Positions 16,769 through 25,772 of a stretch of DNA of 64,000 nucleotides are shown here, piece by piece. Below the pieces are notes generated by a model, which saw nothing but the letters and a program-made list of their open reading frames with translations, was not told the origin of the DNA and made no database searches. The number at the start of each line of letters is the position of its first letter. Position 1 is the stretch's first letter. Source of the DNA: JAOPZW01 sp963835295 (GTDB taxonomy: Bacteria > Actinomycetota > Thermoleophilia > Solirubrobacterales > Solirubrobacteraceae); contig CAWIEX010000014.1 in the NCBI GenBank assembly GCA_963835295.1, forward strand, positions 372,001-436,000, read 5' to 3'. Made by a program: the position numbers and the translations under genes.

Positions 16769-16823
16769 CGTTTGGCGCGCAAACGCTACCGTTCGTCGCT
16801 ACTGGACTCCACCCCGTGGGGTG
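16769..16823. repeat. Two short inverted repeats upstream of the LuxR-type regulator
   Basis: CGTTTG (16769-16774) and CAAACG (16780-16785) form an operator-like dyad. CACCCC/GGGGTG (16810-16823) follows as a tight hairpin. The whole 16714-16924 gap holds no other gene. A lone TTGACC at 16875 has no matching -10. Confidence 0.35.
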
Positions 16824-16924
16824 CGCGTGTCACCCCGCCGAGGAAAGGAAGATCCCCAGGGGTTTTCCGGTCTGTTGACCAACATATGTGGGCCGGTGCG
16901 ACCGGTCCGGCAGGAAGACCCGAT

Positions 16925-17554
16925 GTGCGCCTAGTCGTTGCTCACCAGAGTCCCATGCTCGCCGAGGCTCTCGGCCGGCTTCTCAATGACCTCGGCCTGA
17001 CGGTCGTCGCGACGACGTGCGACCCCGACGCGCTCGTGAGCCAACTCGCCGACGGCGCGGCGGACGTCCTCGTCCTCGACGCCGGCTTCATCGGCGGCCC
17101 GCTGGCCACGCTCGAGCGCATCCGGGCGGCCGCTCCGGGGGTGCGGGTAGTCGTCGTGGCCGACGAGGTCGACGAGGCGCTGAGCGTGGCCGCCCGCGAC
17201 GGCGACCTGGACGGCGTGGTGCTCGCCAGCGCTCGCGGCGTCGAGCTCGTCGCGGCCGTGACCCAGGTCGGGGCCGGCCACGCCGTCTTCCCGGCCGGCT
17301 GGCTGCGCCAGGTCCGTCAGTCGGCGCAGTCGACTCCGCTGGCCCGGCTCAGCCCCCGCCAGCGCGAGGTGCTCGAGCTCCTCGCGCTCGGGATGGACAA
17401 CGACCAGATCGCCACGCGGCTGTACATCTCCCGCAACACCGTGAAGTTCCACGTGCGGACCATCTACCGCCGCCTCGGGGTGCACAACCGCGTCGAGGCG
17501 GCCCGCGTGCTCGCCGGCGTGGGCAACGGCTCGCGGGCCGCCTCTGCGGCCTGA
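16925..17554 (+). CDS. LuxR/NarL-type regulator with a degenerate receiver-like domain
   Basis: The 209-residue protein has a receiver-like first half and a clear LuxR HTH at the end (LSPRQREVLELLALGMDNDQIATRLYISRNTVKFHVRTIYRRL, about residues 142-183, split here only for reference). The receiver lacks the usual acidic pair (RLVVAHQS where VDDH is expected), though an Asp is kept in LVLDAGF. It may not be phosphorylated. GTG at 16925 follows AGGAAG by 7 nt and is preferred. ATG at 16886 would add 13 residues. No partner kinase is nearby. Confidence 0.8.
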   Translation: MRLVVAHQSPMLAEALGRLLNDLGLTVVATTCDPDALVSQLADGAADVLVLDAGFIGGPLATLERIRAAAPGVRVVVVADEVDEALSVAARDGDLDGVVLASARGVELVAAVTQVGAGHAVFPAGWLRQVRQSAQSTPLARLSPRQREVLELLALGMDNDQIATRLYISRNTVKFHVRTIYRRLGVHNRVEAARVLAGVGNGSRAASAA

Positions 17555-17599
17555 GGCGAGCCCGCGGGCTATACCGGGCGGGCGCGCCGGATCCTCTGG

Positions 17600-20194
17600 T
17601 CAGCGAGTCGCGATGGCCAGCGTGTGCTGGGCCCCCGGGCGCGCGGCGACCGACACCTCGAGCCCGCGGTTGGTCTCGCGCGCCTGGTAGCGCCTGACGC
17701 GGTGGCCGTCGAGCACCACCGTCGCCAGCCTCGACCCGTGCGGCAGGGTGTGGCCGATCACGAGCTCGCGGACCGGCGTGCGCGTGGCGTCGACCTTGGT
17801 CGTGTAGCCCGCGTTGGAGTGCGATGCGAAGACGCCCACCGACCCGTGCCCGAGCCTGATGTTCGACCCCGCCACGCTGGGCTGGCCGGGCGGCACCTGC
17901 GGCACGACCTGGAGCACGCGGTCGTTGAGGTAGGGGCGCACGCCGAGCTGCTGGTGGATCACCGACCAGGCGGTGCCGTAGTTGCCCCATGCCTGCATGA
18001 CCATCGAGCGGCAGGTCCAGCAGCGGTCGATGTTCGGCGGGATGCCCGCGTTCGGAGGGTCGACCTTCGGCGTCGACGGGAAGATCTCCGGCATGGCGCC
18101 GGGCTGCTCGTCGGGTGTGTTGCCCGTCGCCGGCTCGGAGAACATGGTCTCCGCGTTGGCGTCGGTGTAGCGCTGCTGCTGTCCGGCTCCCAGGCGCCCG
18201 TAGTTCCCCTCGCCGACGGCCTGGATCGACGTCGTCAACGAGAAGATCTCGAAGTCGCCCTTGCCGTCCTGGCCGCCACCGCAGCCGGTGTGGTACAGGC
18301 CGAGGCTGCCGGGGCGGTCGCCGCTGAAGCACGAGTTCTCGCGCCCGGCGAGCGCCGTGGCGCCGTGGGCGTTCGAGGCGACGCCCGGCGTGGCCCGGTC
18401 GCCGCGGTTGAGCTCGGCCTCCATCGGCACCTGCCCGATCCAGTGCTTCTGGTAGTTCTGGACGTTGCCGGGGTCGTTCAGCGAGTCGGCGTACTGCTGG
18501 GCGGCGCTGTCCCACCACGTGCCCTCGAACTGGCGCTGGAGCCTGCGGGCGAGCTTCGTGGCCCACTTCTCGGTGGCGCGGTCGTGCTTGGAGCGCGCCA
18601 TGTCGGCGAGGTCGTACAGCGAGCGGATGTAGTAGACGCCGTTGTCGAGCTTCTCGGGCCCCATGCCCGGCCGCTCGACGTTGCCCGAGCCCTCGGGCCA
18701 GCCGTCGTGGTCGACGTCGAGGCGCTGGTCGACGACCTGCAGGTTGCGCTTGGCGAAGTCGTACATCTCGTCGCGGAAGCGGTTGTCGCCCGTCCAGCGC
18801 CAGATGAGCGCCACGGCGCTCGGGAACTTGATCGTCTCGTCGCTGTTGAAGTCGTTCGCCTTGGTGCCGTCGGCCGCGGTCGTCTGCGAGTCGTGGCCGA
18901 ACCAGATCGACCCGTCGGAGACGGCCTCATGCACGACGACGCCCGAGCGGTTGTTCAGGACGTCGGAGATGTCGCGCAGCGTGCGCAGGTGATCCTTGGC
19001 GACCTCGAACTGCCCCAGCGCCATGGCCGCGAAGTTCGTGTACTCGCCATCGGTGGCGAAGATCCACGGGTAGTCGGGGTAGCCGGCGCCGAACCAGCGC
19101 GCGTGGGCGACCGTCCCCAGCGGGGGCGGGAACTGCTTGCCCTGGTTGGTCCAGCGGATCTGCAGGTCCGACGCGGTCTGCGTCACGTCGGCCAGGTTCT
19201 GCTTGCCCCAGTCGATCGCGTCCTGCAGCAGCTTGTCGCCGGGCAGCGAGACCTGCGACCACCGCGACAGCTTGTCGCGCGAGGCGACCTTGGCCGCGAG
19301 CGCGCCGGCGGGATCCTGGAGCGCTCCGGCCAGCTCGCTCTGCGCGTCGGCGAGCCCCTTGTCCGAGCCCGCGACGGCGACCCACAGGGTCTTCGTGCCG
19401 CCAGCCGGCACCGTCACCTGGTAGCGCAGCTCGCCGCCGGTGCCCTTGCCGAACGGCCCGTCGTCGCACGCGCTGGGCGGCGAGGTCGAGTCGTCGGCGG
19501 GACAGACGTGACCGGGCTGCGGGCCGCGGTAGTTGCCGCCGGTGGCCGCCGCCTCGCCCGAGGCCGGGTCCTGGTTGGCGGCGATGAGCGCCGCGTAGTG
19601 GTGCTCGGGCGCGCCGGGCAGGGCGCCGTCGTCGGTGAACTGCAGCGCCTTGCCGGTGAACGCCCCCTGGTCGGCGGTGTTGTCGCTCGCGTTGGGCGTT
19701 ACGCCGGAGAAGCCCCATGGGTAGGCGCTCATGAGCTCGGAGTGCGCATCGACCTTGACGGTCACGGTCTTGTCGGCCGTCGCGGGGTTGGTCAGCTGCA
19801 GCCCGAAGAGGGCGGCGCGGTTGGCGTCGGGGGCGACGTCGGTGCGCTGAACGCGCAGCCCGCCGGTCTCCGGCAGGTCATAGCGGGTGTAGCCCCAGCC
19901 GCTCGAGAAGCTCGTCGCCTGCCCGACCCACTGGTCGTCGATGCCGAACCAGACGCCGTCGACGAGCTTGAGCGGGGGCGCCCATACGCCGCCCATCTCG
20001 CCGGTCGTATGCCAGCCGTTGGCGTAGAAGCGCCCGTCCTCGAAGCCCTCTACGTACGAACGCTGCCCGGCCGCCACCTCGCGGCGATCCTGCAGCCGGC
20101 TGGTGGTCGACAGCTCGGGCGTCGCCGCCTGGGCTGCGTTGGCACAGACAAGGACGACAGCGAACCCGGCTGCCAGAGCACGCGCGCTACGCAC
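17600..20194 (-). CDS. Secreted six-hairpin glycosidase-like protein
   Basis: This is an 864-residue protein with a signal peptide (RSARALAAGFAVVLVCANAAQA, residues 2-23, cleavage after AQA). The middle has an (alpha/alpha)6-type pattern similar to glycogen-debranching or trehalase-like enzymes: YPWIFATDGEYTNFAAMALGQ, DEAxxFPSAVALIWRWTGD-like blocks and YYIRSLYDLADMARS. A beta-rich domain precedes and follows it. The acidic catalytic pair cannot be assigned. The GTG start at 20194 is chosen for its GGAGGT 6 nt upstream and because it opens the signal peptide. Possible substrates are exported alpha-glucans or other sugars. Confidence 0.75.
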   Translation of the reverse strand: MRSARALAAGFAVVLVCANAAQAATPELSTTSRLQDRREVAAGQRSYVEGFEDGRFYANGWHTTGEMGGVWAPPLKLVDGVWFGIDDQWVGQATSFSSGWGYTRYDLPETGGLRVQRTDVAPDANRAALFGLQLTNPATADKTVTVKVDAHSELMSAYPWGFSGVTPNASDNTADQGAFTGKALQFTDDGALPGAPEHHYAALIAANQDPASGEAAATGGNYRGPQPGHVCPADDSTSPPSACDDGPFGKGTGGELRYQVTVPAGGTKTLWVAVAGSDKGLADAQSELAGALQDPAGALAAKVASRDKLSRWSQVSLPGDKLLQDAIDWGKQNLADVTQTASDLQIRWTNQGKQFPPPLGTVAHARWFGAGYPDYPWIFATDGEYTNFAAMALGQFEVAKDHLRTLRDISDVLNNRSGVVVHEAVSDGSIWFGHDSQTTAADGTKANDFNSDETIKFPSAVALIWRWTGDNRFRDEMYDFAKRNLQVVDQRLDVDHDGWPEGSGNVERPGMGPEKLDNGVYYIRSLYDLADMARSKHDRATEKWATKLARRLQRQFEGTWWDSAAQQYADSLNDPGNVQNYQKHWIGQVPMEAELNRGDRATPGVASNAHGATALAGRENSCFSGDRPGSLGLYHTGCGGGQDGKGDFEIFSLTTSIQAVGEGNYGRLGAGQQQRYTDANAETMFSEPATGNTPDEQPGAMPEIFPSTPKVDPPNAGIPPNIDRCWTCRSMVMQAWGNYGTAWSVIHQQLGVRPYLNDRVLQVVPQVPPGQPSVAGSNIRLGHGSVGVFASHSNAGYTTKVDATRTPVRELVIGHTLPHGSRLATVVLDGHRVRRYQARETNRGLEVSVAARPGAQHTLAIATR

Positions 20195-20278
20195 CGCTTC
20201 ACCTCCGTGGTGGGACAGTTCCCCGCGAGGCATCCATACCCCGAGCGCCCGGGGCCAACCCACTACGATGCTCGGCAG

Positions 20279-20352
20279 GCGCCCTTAGCTCAGCTGGATA
20301 GAGCGCGTCCCTCCGGAGGACGAGGTCGCAGGTTCGAATCCTGCAGGGCGCG
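20279..20352 (+). tRNA. tRNA-Arg (anticodon CCG)
   Basis: This 74-nt cloverleaf has acceptor GCGCCCT/AGGGCGC with discriminator G, a D-arm GCTC/GAGC, and an anticodon stem CGTCC/GGACG around loop CTCCGGA (anticodon CCG, codon CGG). The T-arm is GCAGG/CCTGC with TTCGAAT. CCA is not encoded. Confidence 0.95.
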
Positions 20353-20385
20353 TCGGCGTGGACTGCTTCCTGGACGCCGCGCGTA

Positions 20386-21009
20386 GTGGTGGCCGATGGC
20401 GCTTCCGCTCGTCGCCGCTCTCGTCCCCTCGGTGGTCACCATGTCGCCCTCCGCCGGCGGGATGGCACGTACTACGGCCTGCTCTTCACCCTCGCGCTCT
20501 ACCTCCAGCAGGGGCTGGGACGCAGCGCGCTCGTCTCCGGGCTCACGCTCGTCTCGTGGGTGGCCGCGTTCGGCGCCGCCGGTCAGATCGTCCGGCGGCT
20601 GCCGCCGCGCTTCGGGTCGCTCGCCGCGCCTGCCGGCTGCCTGCTCCTCGCCGGCGCCTACCTGGCACTGAGCGCCAGCCTGTTCGCCGGCCGGCACCCC
20701 GAGGCGCTGCTCGTCGTGCTGCTCGCAGCGGGCGGACTCGGGTTGGGCACGCAGTTCAGCGCGCTGATCGTCCACCTGACCGACGCGGTCACGGAGGGCT
20801 ACGCCCACGACATCAGCGGCGTCAGCACCACGACGACGACGATCGCGGGGGCCATCGCGATCGCCGCCTTCGGCACGGCGTACCTGAGCCTGGCCTCCGC
20901 CGGCTCCGCCACGCACGCCTTCGCGATCGTGACCGCGGGCTTCGCGGCGATCGCCGTGCTCGCCGCGCTGCTGGCCCGCGCGGCCACCCGCCGGGTGGCG
21001 GTCACGTGA
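20386..21009 (+). pseudogene. Truncated MFS (DHA2-type) transporter, C-terminal part
   Basis: Only the second half of a drug-type major facilitator is present. From about 20464 the protein reads TYYGLLFTLALYLQQGLG, then five hydrophobic segments ending ARAATRRVAVT. Normal family members have 12-14 segments and about 450-500 residues. The N-terminal half is missing, and the first 26 codons of the frame look non-protein. The fragment starts immediately after tRNA-Arg, which suggests loss by recombination or integration at the tRNA. It overlaps the next gene tail-to-tail by 8 nt. Confidence 0.7.
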
Positions 21010-22718
21010 CGAGCAGGCCCGTGCGGCGCCCGCGCGCCCGGCGGCGCAGGGCGAAGGTCACGCGGATGCCCTCCAGCGAGACCGCAAGCGTCATCTTCGA
21101 CTCGCCGGCGATGCGCTCGCTGAAGACGAAGGGGACCTCCTCGATGCGCTTGCCCATGAGGTAGGCGAGCTGTGTCGTCTCGACCTGGAACGCGTAGCCG
21201 GTGGCCAGCATCGAGTCGAAGTCGAGCTCGGCCAGGATGCTTGCGCGCCACAGCTTGAAGCCACCGCTGAGGTCGTCGAAGGGCAGGCCGAGGACGAGCT
21301 TCGAGCCCGTGCAGCCCATGCGGCTGAGCACGCGGCGGGCCCTCGACCAGCCGGCCGTGCCACCGCCGGGCATGTAGCGGTTGCCGAGCACGAGGTCGGC
21401 CTCGCGGGAGTCGAGCACCGCCAGCATCTCGGCCAGCTTCTCGGGCGGGTGGGAGAGGTCGGAGTCCATCTGGCCGATGACCCGGTAGCCGCGGTCCAGG
21501 CACCAGGGCGAAGCCCGCGCGGTAGGCCATGCCGAGCCCGTCCTTGCCGGCGCGGTGAAGGACGTGCATCCACGGGCGGTGGGCGGCCAGCGCGTCGGCC
21601 AGCTCGCCGGTCGCGTCGGGCGAGGCGTCGTCGACCACGAGCAGGTCGAGGCCGGTCGCGGCGAAGCGCTCGACGAAGCGGGGGAGGGCGTCGGCCTCGC
21701 AGTAGGTCGGGACGACAACGATCGTGCCGCTGCGCTCGACGATGGCCCGGGCCGCCGGGGCGGGGGTGGCGCGCGGCGCGGCCGGGGCGGGGGCGGCGCG
21801 CGCCGCGGTGGTCGGGCGGCGTGCGAGGGTCAGCGCCGCCAGCTCGGCGATGGCGATCGCGACCAGCTCGCCGGCGAAGGAGACCAGGCGCAGCGCGAGA
21901 GCCAGCGCGGTGGCGGGGCCGGCGCCGATGGCGGCCCCGAGCGTGACGATGAGCGAGCCCTCCCGCAGCCCGACCCCGCCGGGCGCCAGCGGGACGAGGA
22001 CGCCGAGCAGCCACGACAGGGCGAACGCGCCGAGGAGCAGGAAGGCATCCAGGCCGGCGGTCGCGCCGAGGGCTCGCGCCAGCGCCCAGGCGCCGAGGCC
22101 GGTGGCGACCCAGCCCGCGGCGTCGAGGGCGACCATCAGCGCCAGGGTGCGCCCGCGCAGCGGCCCGGCGGTCTCGATTCCCCGGGCCTGGAGGCGATCG
22201 TGCAGCCAGCCGCCGACGAACGCCGGGCGCGCGGCCACGGCCGTCACGAGCGCGGCCGCGAAGGCACGATGGCCAGCACGGGGGGGGTGGACCCCGGCGC
22301 CCAGGAAGCCGGCCATGGCGGCCGCCGCGCCCGCGACGACGACGGCGAGCTGCTCGTAGCCGGTGACGGTCACGACCTGCGCCGTGGAGGCGCCGACCCG
22401 CTCGCGCGCGGTGACGCGGTAGGCGAAGCCGACGACGCCGCTCGGCTCGTAGCGCAGCAGGAACGAGCGCGCCCACACGCGCGCCAGCGCGCTGGCCGGA
22501 CCGCCGGCGCCGATGCGCCGCAGCCCGAGCGCGAAGGTCAGCCCCTGCAGCAGCGGCGCGACGGCGAAGAGCGCGACGGCGAGCGCGAGCAGCCCGTGGT
22601 CGATCGACCAGTCGAAGGACGCGATCGCCTCGCGCTGCGACCACCCCGCCCAGGCGAGGCCGATGACGGCGCTGGCGGCGAGCAAGAGGCGCAGGCGGCG
22701 TGAGGTCCAGGTTCGCAT
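21002..22718 (-). CDS. Fusion of flippase-like membrane domain and polyprenol-phosphate glycosyltransferase (frameshifted)
   Basis: The N-terminal 310 or so residues form a multi-span membrane domain like PF03706 (LPG synthase TM/flippase-like; GGVGLREGSLI motif). A Pro/Ala linker leads to a GT2 domain of the dolichol-phosphate mannose synthase type (TIVVVPTYCEADALPRFVERF, DDASPDATGELAD, then IGQMDSDLSHPPEKL and SGGFKLWRASIL). One extra C in the CCC of the coding strand (21507-21509) breaks the frame. Removing it gives AGFAWCLDRGYRVIGQ and 571 residues. An 8-G run at 22280-22287 may hide a second, compensated indel. Expected role: making, and perhaps flipping, a polyprenyl-phosphate sugar for cell-surface mannosylation. 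Confidence 0.75.
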
Positions 22719-22812
22719 GCTCGAGGTACACGCTTGCTGACCGTCGGTTAGCAATGGCGCGGGGAGCTGGCGCGACGGCGCTCTTGCCGCTTGGCGCTTG
22801 CGGTGCTGCGCG

Positions 22813-23046
22813 GCGCTTGAAGCATCACCGAGGGGAAGCGGCCCTGAGGCGGCGCTACCGCGTGCGGTCGTCCTCCGCAGGGGGCGAGCTACCCCGAGCT
22901 GTGCTGACTTTTGCGGCCCGTGGCCGCCAAAGTCAGCACGGTGGTCGATTAGTGCTCTCCTGCGACACCAATCGACCGCGCTAGCGCCGCAACGGCCCGG
23001 CCAAGCGCCGCGGGGGGCCTCTCTCCCTCGGTGATGCTGTAAGCGC
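22813..23046. repeat. Intergenic inverted-repeat element, copy A
   Basis: Outer arms are AGCATCACCGAGGG (22821-22834) and CCCTCGGTGATGCT (23025-23038), with GCGCTT/AAGCGC outside them. Inside are a near-perfect 17-bp hairpin (22902-22918 with 22922-22938, 3-nt loop) and a second stem GGTCGATT/AATCGACC (22943-22950, 22970-22977). This occupies most of the 22719-23080 gap, which has no gene. Confidence 0.75.
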
Positions 23047-23080
23047 AGGCAGTGCCGCAAGCGCCGCGCGGCAGAACGGC

Positions 23081-23506
23081 CTACGCCGGCACCACCTCGG
23101 ACGTGCAGAACGCGCACCGCGAGGCGCCGAGCGGGATCGCGCTGAGGCACTGGGGGCAGTCGCGCGTGGTCGACTCCACGTCAGGCCCGGTGCGCCGGCG
23201 CTCCATGAGGTAGTTCACGGGCTTGACGACGAAGAAGAAGAGCGCCGCCGCCACGAGGACGAAGGTCAGTACGGCGTTGAGGAAGTCGCCGTAGGCGAAG
23301 CGGCTGTCGTTGACGGTGAAGGCGAGGTTGCTGAAGTCGGGCTTGCCGAAGATGGCGGCGATGACCGGCGTGAGGAGGTCCTTCACGAGAGCGTTGACCA
23401 CGGCCGTGAACGCCGCTCCGATGACCACCGCGACGGCGAGGTCCACGACGTTGCCGCGCAGGATGAACTCGCGGAACTCCTTGACGATCCCAGGCGTCCG
23501 AGGCAC
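23081..23506 (-). CDS. mscL: Large-conductance mechanosensitive channel with a zinc-ribbon tail
   Basis: This is a 141-residue MscL, the pentameric channel that opens under membrane tension to release solutes in hypo-osmotic shock. It has two membrane segments (about 17-45 and 74-98). KEFREFILRGNVVDLAVAVVIG is the conserved N-terminus and TM1. The C-terminus carries two CxxC pairs (C117/C120 and C131/C134) in a zinc-ribbon pattern that replaces the usual amphipathic helix. A possible function in metal or redox gating is unproven. Confidence 0.93.
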   Translation of the reverse strand: MPRTPGIVKEFREFILRGNVVDLAVAVVIGAAFTAVVNALVKDLLTPVIAAIFGKPDFSNLAFTVNDSRFAYGDFLNAVLTFVLVAAALFFFVVKPVNYLMERRRTGPDVESTTRDCPQCLSAIPLGASRCAFCTSEVVPA

Positions 23507-23577
23507 GGGCGCGAAGCTATCGAGCGGTCCGGTCGGCGCCGGGCCCCTCGCGGCGGCGGTACCCTCGACCCCCGCGC

Positions 23578-24519
23578 ATGGACCTCTCGCTCTTCTTCGC
23601 CGGTACCGCCGGCTCGGTGCCGACCGCTCGCCGCGGCCTGCCGGCGACGCTCATGCGCCGCGGCAGCGACCGCCTGCTCTTCGACTGCGGCGAGGGGACC
23701 CAGCGCCAGCTGCTGCGCACCGTCGGGCTGCCCGACATGCAGGCCGTCTTCCTCACCCATCACCACGCCGACCACTGGCTGGGGCTGCCGGGGATGCTCA
23801 AGTCCTTCGAGCTGCGCGACCGCCAGGCGCCGCTGACCGTCTACGGCCCGCCCGGCACCGTCGCGCTCATGCGCGCCATGCGCATCGTCTACGGGCGCCT
23901 GCGCTACCGGTTCGAGGTCGTCGACCTCGAGCCCGGCGACGCCGTCGCCTACGACGGCTACGAGGTGGCGGCCTTCAACGTCCGCCACCGCGGCCGCGCC
24001 TTTGGCTACGCGATCGTCGAGGAGCCGCGGCCCGGGCGCTTCGACGCCGAGCTCGCGACGCGCCTGGGCGTCGAGTTCGGCCCGGACTTCGGCCGGCTGC
24101 AGCGCGGCGAGGTCGTCAACGGCGTGCACCCCGAGCAGGTCGTGGGCCCCGAGCGCCCCGGGCGCAAGCTCGTCCTCTCCGGCGACACGGCGCCGTGCGA
24201 GATGCTCCGGGTCGCCGCGCACGAGGCCGACGTCCTCGTCCACGAAGCGACCTTCACCGACGAGGAGCACGAGCGCGCCCTGCAGACCGGCCACTCGACG
24301 GCCCGCCAGGCGGCCGAGCTCGCCCGCGAGGCCGACGTGCGCCTGCTCGTGCTCACCCACGTCTCCACGCGCTACGCCGGAGGCGAGATCCGCGACGAGG
24401 CGCGCGTGACCTTCGAGCGCACCGAGGTCCCGCGCGACTTCGACAGCGTCGAGGTGCCCTTCCCCGAGAAGGGCGAGCCCGAGCTGCACCGCTACGACGC
24501 CGAGCGGGCGAGCGCATGA
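23578..24519 (+). CDS. rnz: Ribonuclease Z
   Basis: This 313-residue metallo-beta-lactamase-fold enzyme cleaves the 3-prime trailer of tRNA precursors. Metal-binding HHHADH spans residues 61-66, and SGDTAPCEM and HEATF follow. The C-terminal LTHVSTRY carries the last His. The length fits the short bacterial form. A TACCCT box ends 12 nt before the ATG. The stop overlaps the PASTA gene (ATGA). Confidence 0.92.
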   Translation: MDLSLFFAGTAGSVPTARRGLPATLMRRGSDRLLFDCGEGTQRQLLRTVGLPDMQAVFLTHHHADHWLGLPGMLKSFELRDRQAPLTVYGPPGTVALMRAMRIVYGRLRYRFEVVDLEPGDAVAYDGYEVAAFNVRHRGRAFGYAIVEEPRPGRFDAELATRLGVEFGPDFGRLQRGEVVNGVHPEQVVGPERPGRKLVLSGDTAPCEMLRVAAHEADVLVHEATFTDEEHERALQTGHSTARQAAELAREADVRLLVLTHVSTRYAGGEIRDEARVTFERTEVPRDFDSVEVPFPEKGEPELHRYDAERASA

Positions 24520-24914
24520 CCGGGCCACTTGAGGACGAGCGCACGCGCGTGCAGCCGCGCCCGCTGCGCGCCCGGCGCTTCGGGCCGCTCGGCCTGGCCC
24601 TGGCCGGCGCCGGCGGCTTCCTCGCCGGCGTGCTGCTCATCGCCATCCTCGGCGGCGCCCAGCCGGTCTACAAGGAGCGCACGCTCACGGTCACAAAGCC
24701 CCCCCAGGGCAGCGCCGTCCCCGCCCTCGTCGGCCAGCGCCTCGACGTGGCGCTCGATCGCCTGCAGGGCGCCGGCCTGAAGGGCGACGTCCAGGGCGGC
24801 GGGCTCTTCGGCGTCCTCGACGAGAGCAGCTGGAAGGTTGTCCGTCAGGATCCCTCGCCCGGCGCGCGCCTCGGCCAGGGTGACACCGTGCGCCTCGACA
24901 TCGACCGCGCATGA
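24516..24914 (+). CDS. Single-pass PASTA-domain protein
   Basis: This 132-residue protein has a short basic cytoplasmic start, one membrane helix (about 25-48; FGPLGLALAGAGGFLAGVLLIAIL) and an external PASTA domain (about 66-132; VPALVGQRLDVALDRLQGAGL, and QDPSPGARLGQGDTVRL). PASTA domains bind muropeptides or cell-wall polymers and usually sit on Ser/Thr kinases or penicillin-binding proteins. Here the domain is on its own membrane stalk. It overlaps rnz and the HAD gene by 4 nt on both sides. Confidence 0.75.
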   Translation: MTGPLEDERTRVQPRPLRARRFGPLGLALAGAGGFLAGVLLIAILGGAQPVYKERTLTVTKPPQGSAVPALVGQRLDVALDRLQGAGLKGDVQGGGLFGVLDESSWKVVRQDPSPGARLGQGDTVRLDIDRA

Positions 24915-25696
24915 CCCGCGCCCTGCTCCTGGATCTCGACGACACGCTCGTCGTCGAGGAGCCCGCGGCCGTGGCGGCCTTCGCCGCGACGGCCAGCGCG
25001 GCCGCCGAGCGCCACCCGCTCGACGGGCGCCAACTCGCGCTGGACGCCCGCGCGTGCGCGCGCGAGCTGTGGCACGGCGCGGAGGTATGCGCGTTCGGCC
25101 GGCGCATCGGGATCAGCTCGTGGGAGGCGCTGTGGTGCCGCTACGAGGGCGACGACGCGCAGCTGCGCGCCATGCGCGCCTGGGCGCCCGGGTTCCGCCG
25201 CGACACGTGGATCGCCGCGCTCGGGCGCCAGGGGTTGCGCGACGACGAGCTGGCGGCCGAGCTCGGCGAGCGCTTCGGCGAGGAGCGCCGCGCGCGCCAC
25301 GAGACCTTCGAGGACGCGGCCCCGGCGCTCGACGCGCTGCGCGGCGACTACCGCCTGGCCCTCGTGACCAACGGCGCGTCCTGCCTGCAGCGCGAGAAGT
25401 TCGAGGCCTCGGGCCTCGCGGATCGCTTCGACGCCGTCGTCGTCTCCGGGGAGCTGCGCAGCGCCAAGCCCGACCGGGCGGTCTACGCGCATGCGCTCAG
25501 CGCGCTCGGGGCCGAGCCGGGCGACGCGGTGATGGTCGGCGACAACCTGCGCAACGACGTCGACGGCCCGATCGCGGCGGGCCTGAGCGGCATCTGGCTC
25601 AACCGCACGGGCGAGTCGCGGCCCGCCGACCGCGAGGGCCTCGTCGAGATCCCCGACCTGCACGCGCTGCCCGGCGCGCTGGCCGGCCTGGCCTGA
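24911..25696 (+). CDS. HAD-superfamily hydrolase
   Basis: This 261-residue phosphatase-like protein has the HAD nucleophile D8 and general acid D10 (LLLDLDDTL), motif II LVTNGAS, motif III K in SAKPDRAVY, and motif IV MVGDNLRNDV. A helical cap covers about residues 20-115. It resembles the YjjG/pyrimidine 5-prime-nucleotidase branch. That is a suggestion supported only by overall pattern and by position upstream of the pyrimidine operon. Confidence 0.8.
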   Translation: MTRALLLDLDDTLVVEEPAAVAAFAATASAAAERHPLDGRQLALDARACARELWHGAEVCAFGRRIGISSWEALWCRYEGDDAQLRAMRAWAPGFRRDTWIAALGRQGLRDDELAAELGERFGEERRARHETFEDAAPALDALRGDYRLALVTNGASCLQREKFEASGLADRFDAVVVSGELRSAKPDRAVYAHALSALGAEPGDAVMVGDNLRNDVDGPIAAGLSGIWLNRTGESRPADREGLVEIPDLHALPGALAGLA

Positions 25697-25734
25697 CCGG
25701 CTTCCGCGCCCGCCGCTGCTAGGCTCGTCGCACT

Positions 25735-25770
25735 GCCCCTTTAACCCGGTCCCGTGAGGCCAGGAAGGAG
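25735..25770 (+). promoter_or_regulatory. PyrR-binding RNA element over the pyrR ribosome-binding site
   Basis: CCGGTCCCGTGAGGCC (25746-25761) carries the conserved loop of PyrR-binding RNAs (GUCCNGUGAGG). The flanking CCCCTTT can pair with the AAGGAG site at 25765-25770. PyrR with UMP bound here would hide the Shine-Dalgarno, as described for mycobacteria. A TAGGCT box (25720-25725) probably starts the transcript. Confidence 0.8.
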
Positions 25771-25772
25771 CC

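Noticed and set aside
22813..23046. Possible CRISPR or small array in the repeat-rich gap
   Set aside because: There are no regularly spaced direct repeats. The repeats are inverted and differ inside.
20279..23080. Prophage or genomic island inserted at tRNA-Arg
   Set aside because: No integrase, no direct repeat of the tRNA end, and no phage-type genes. Only a truncated MFS gene hints at an event.
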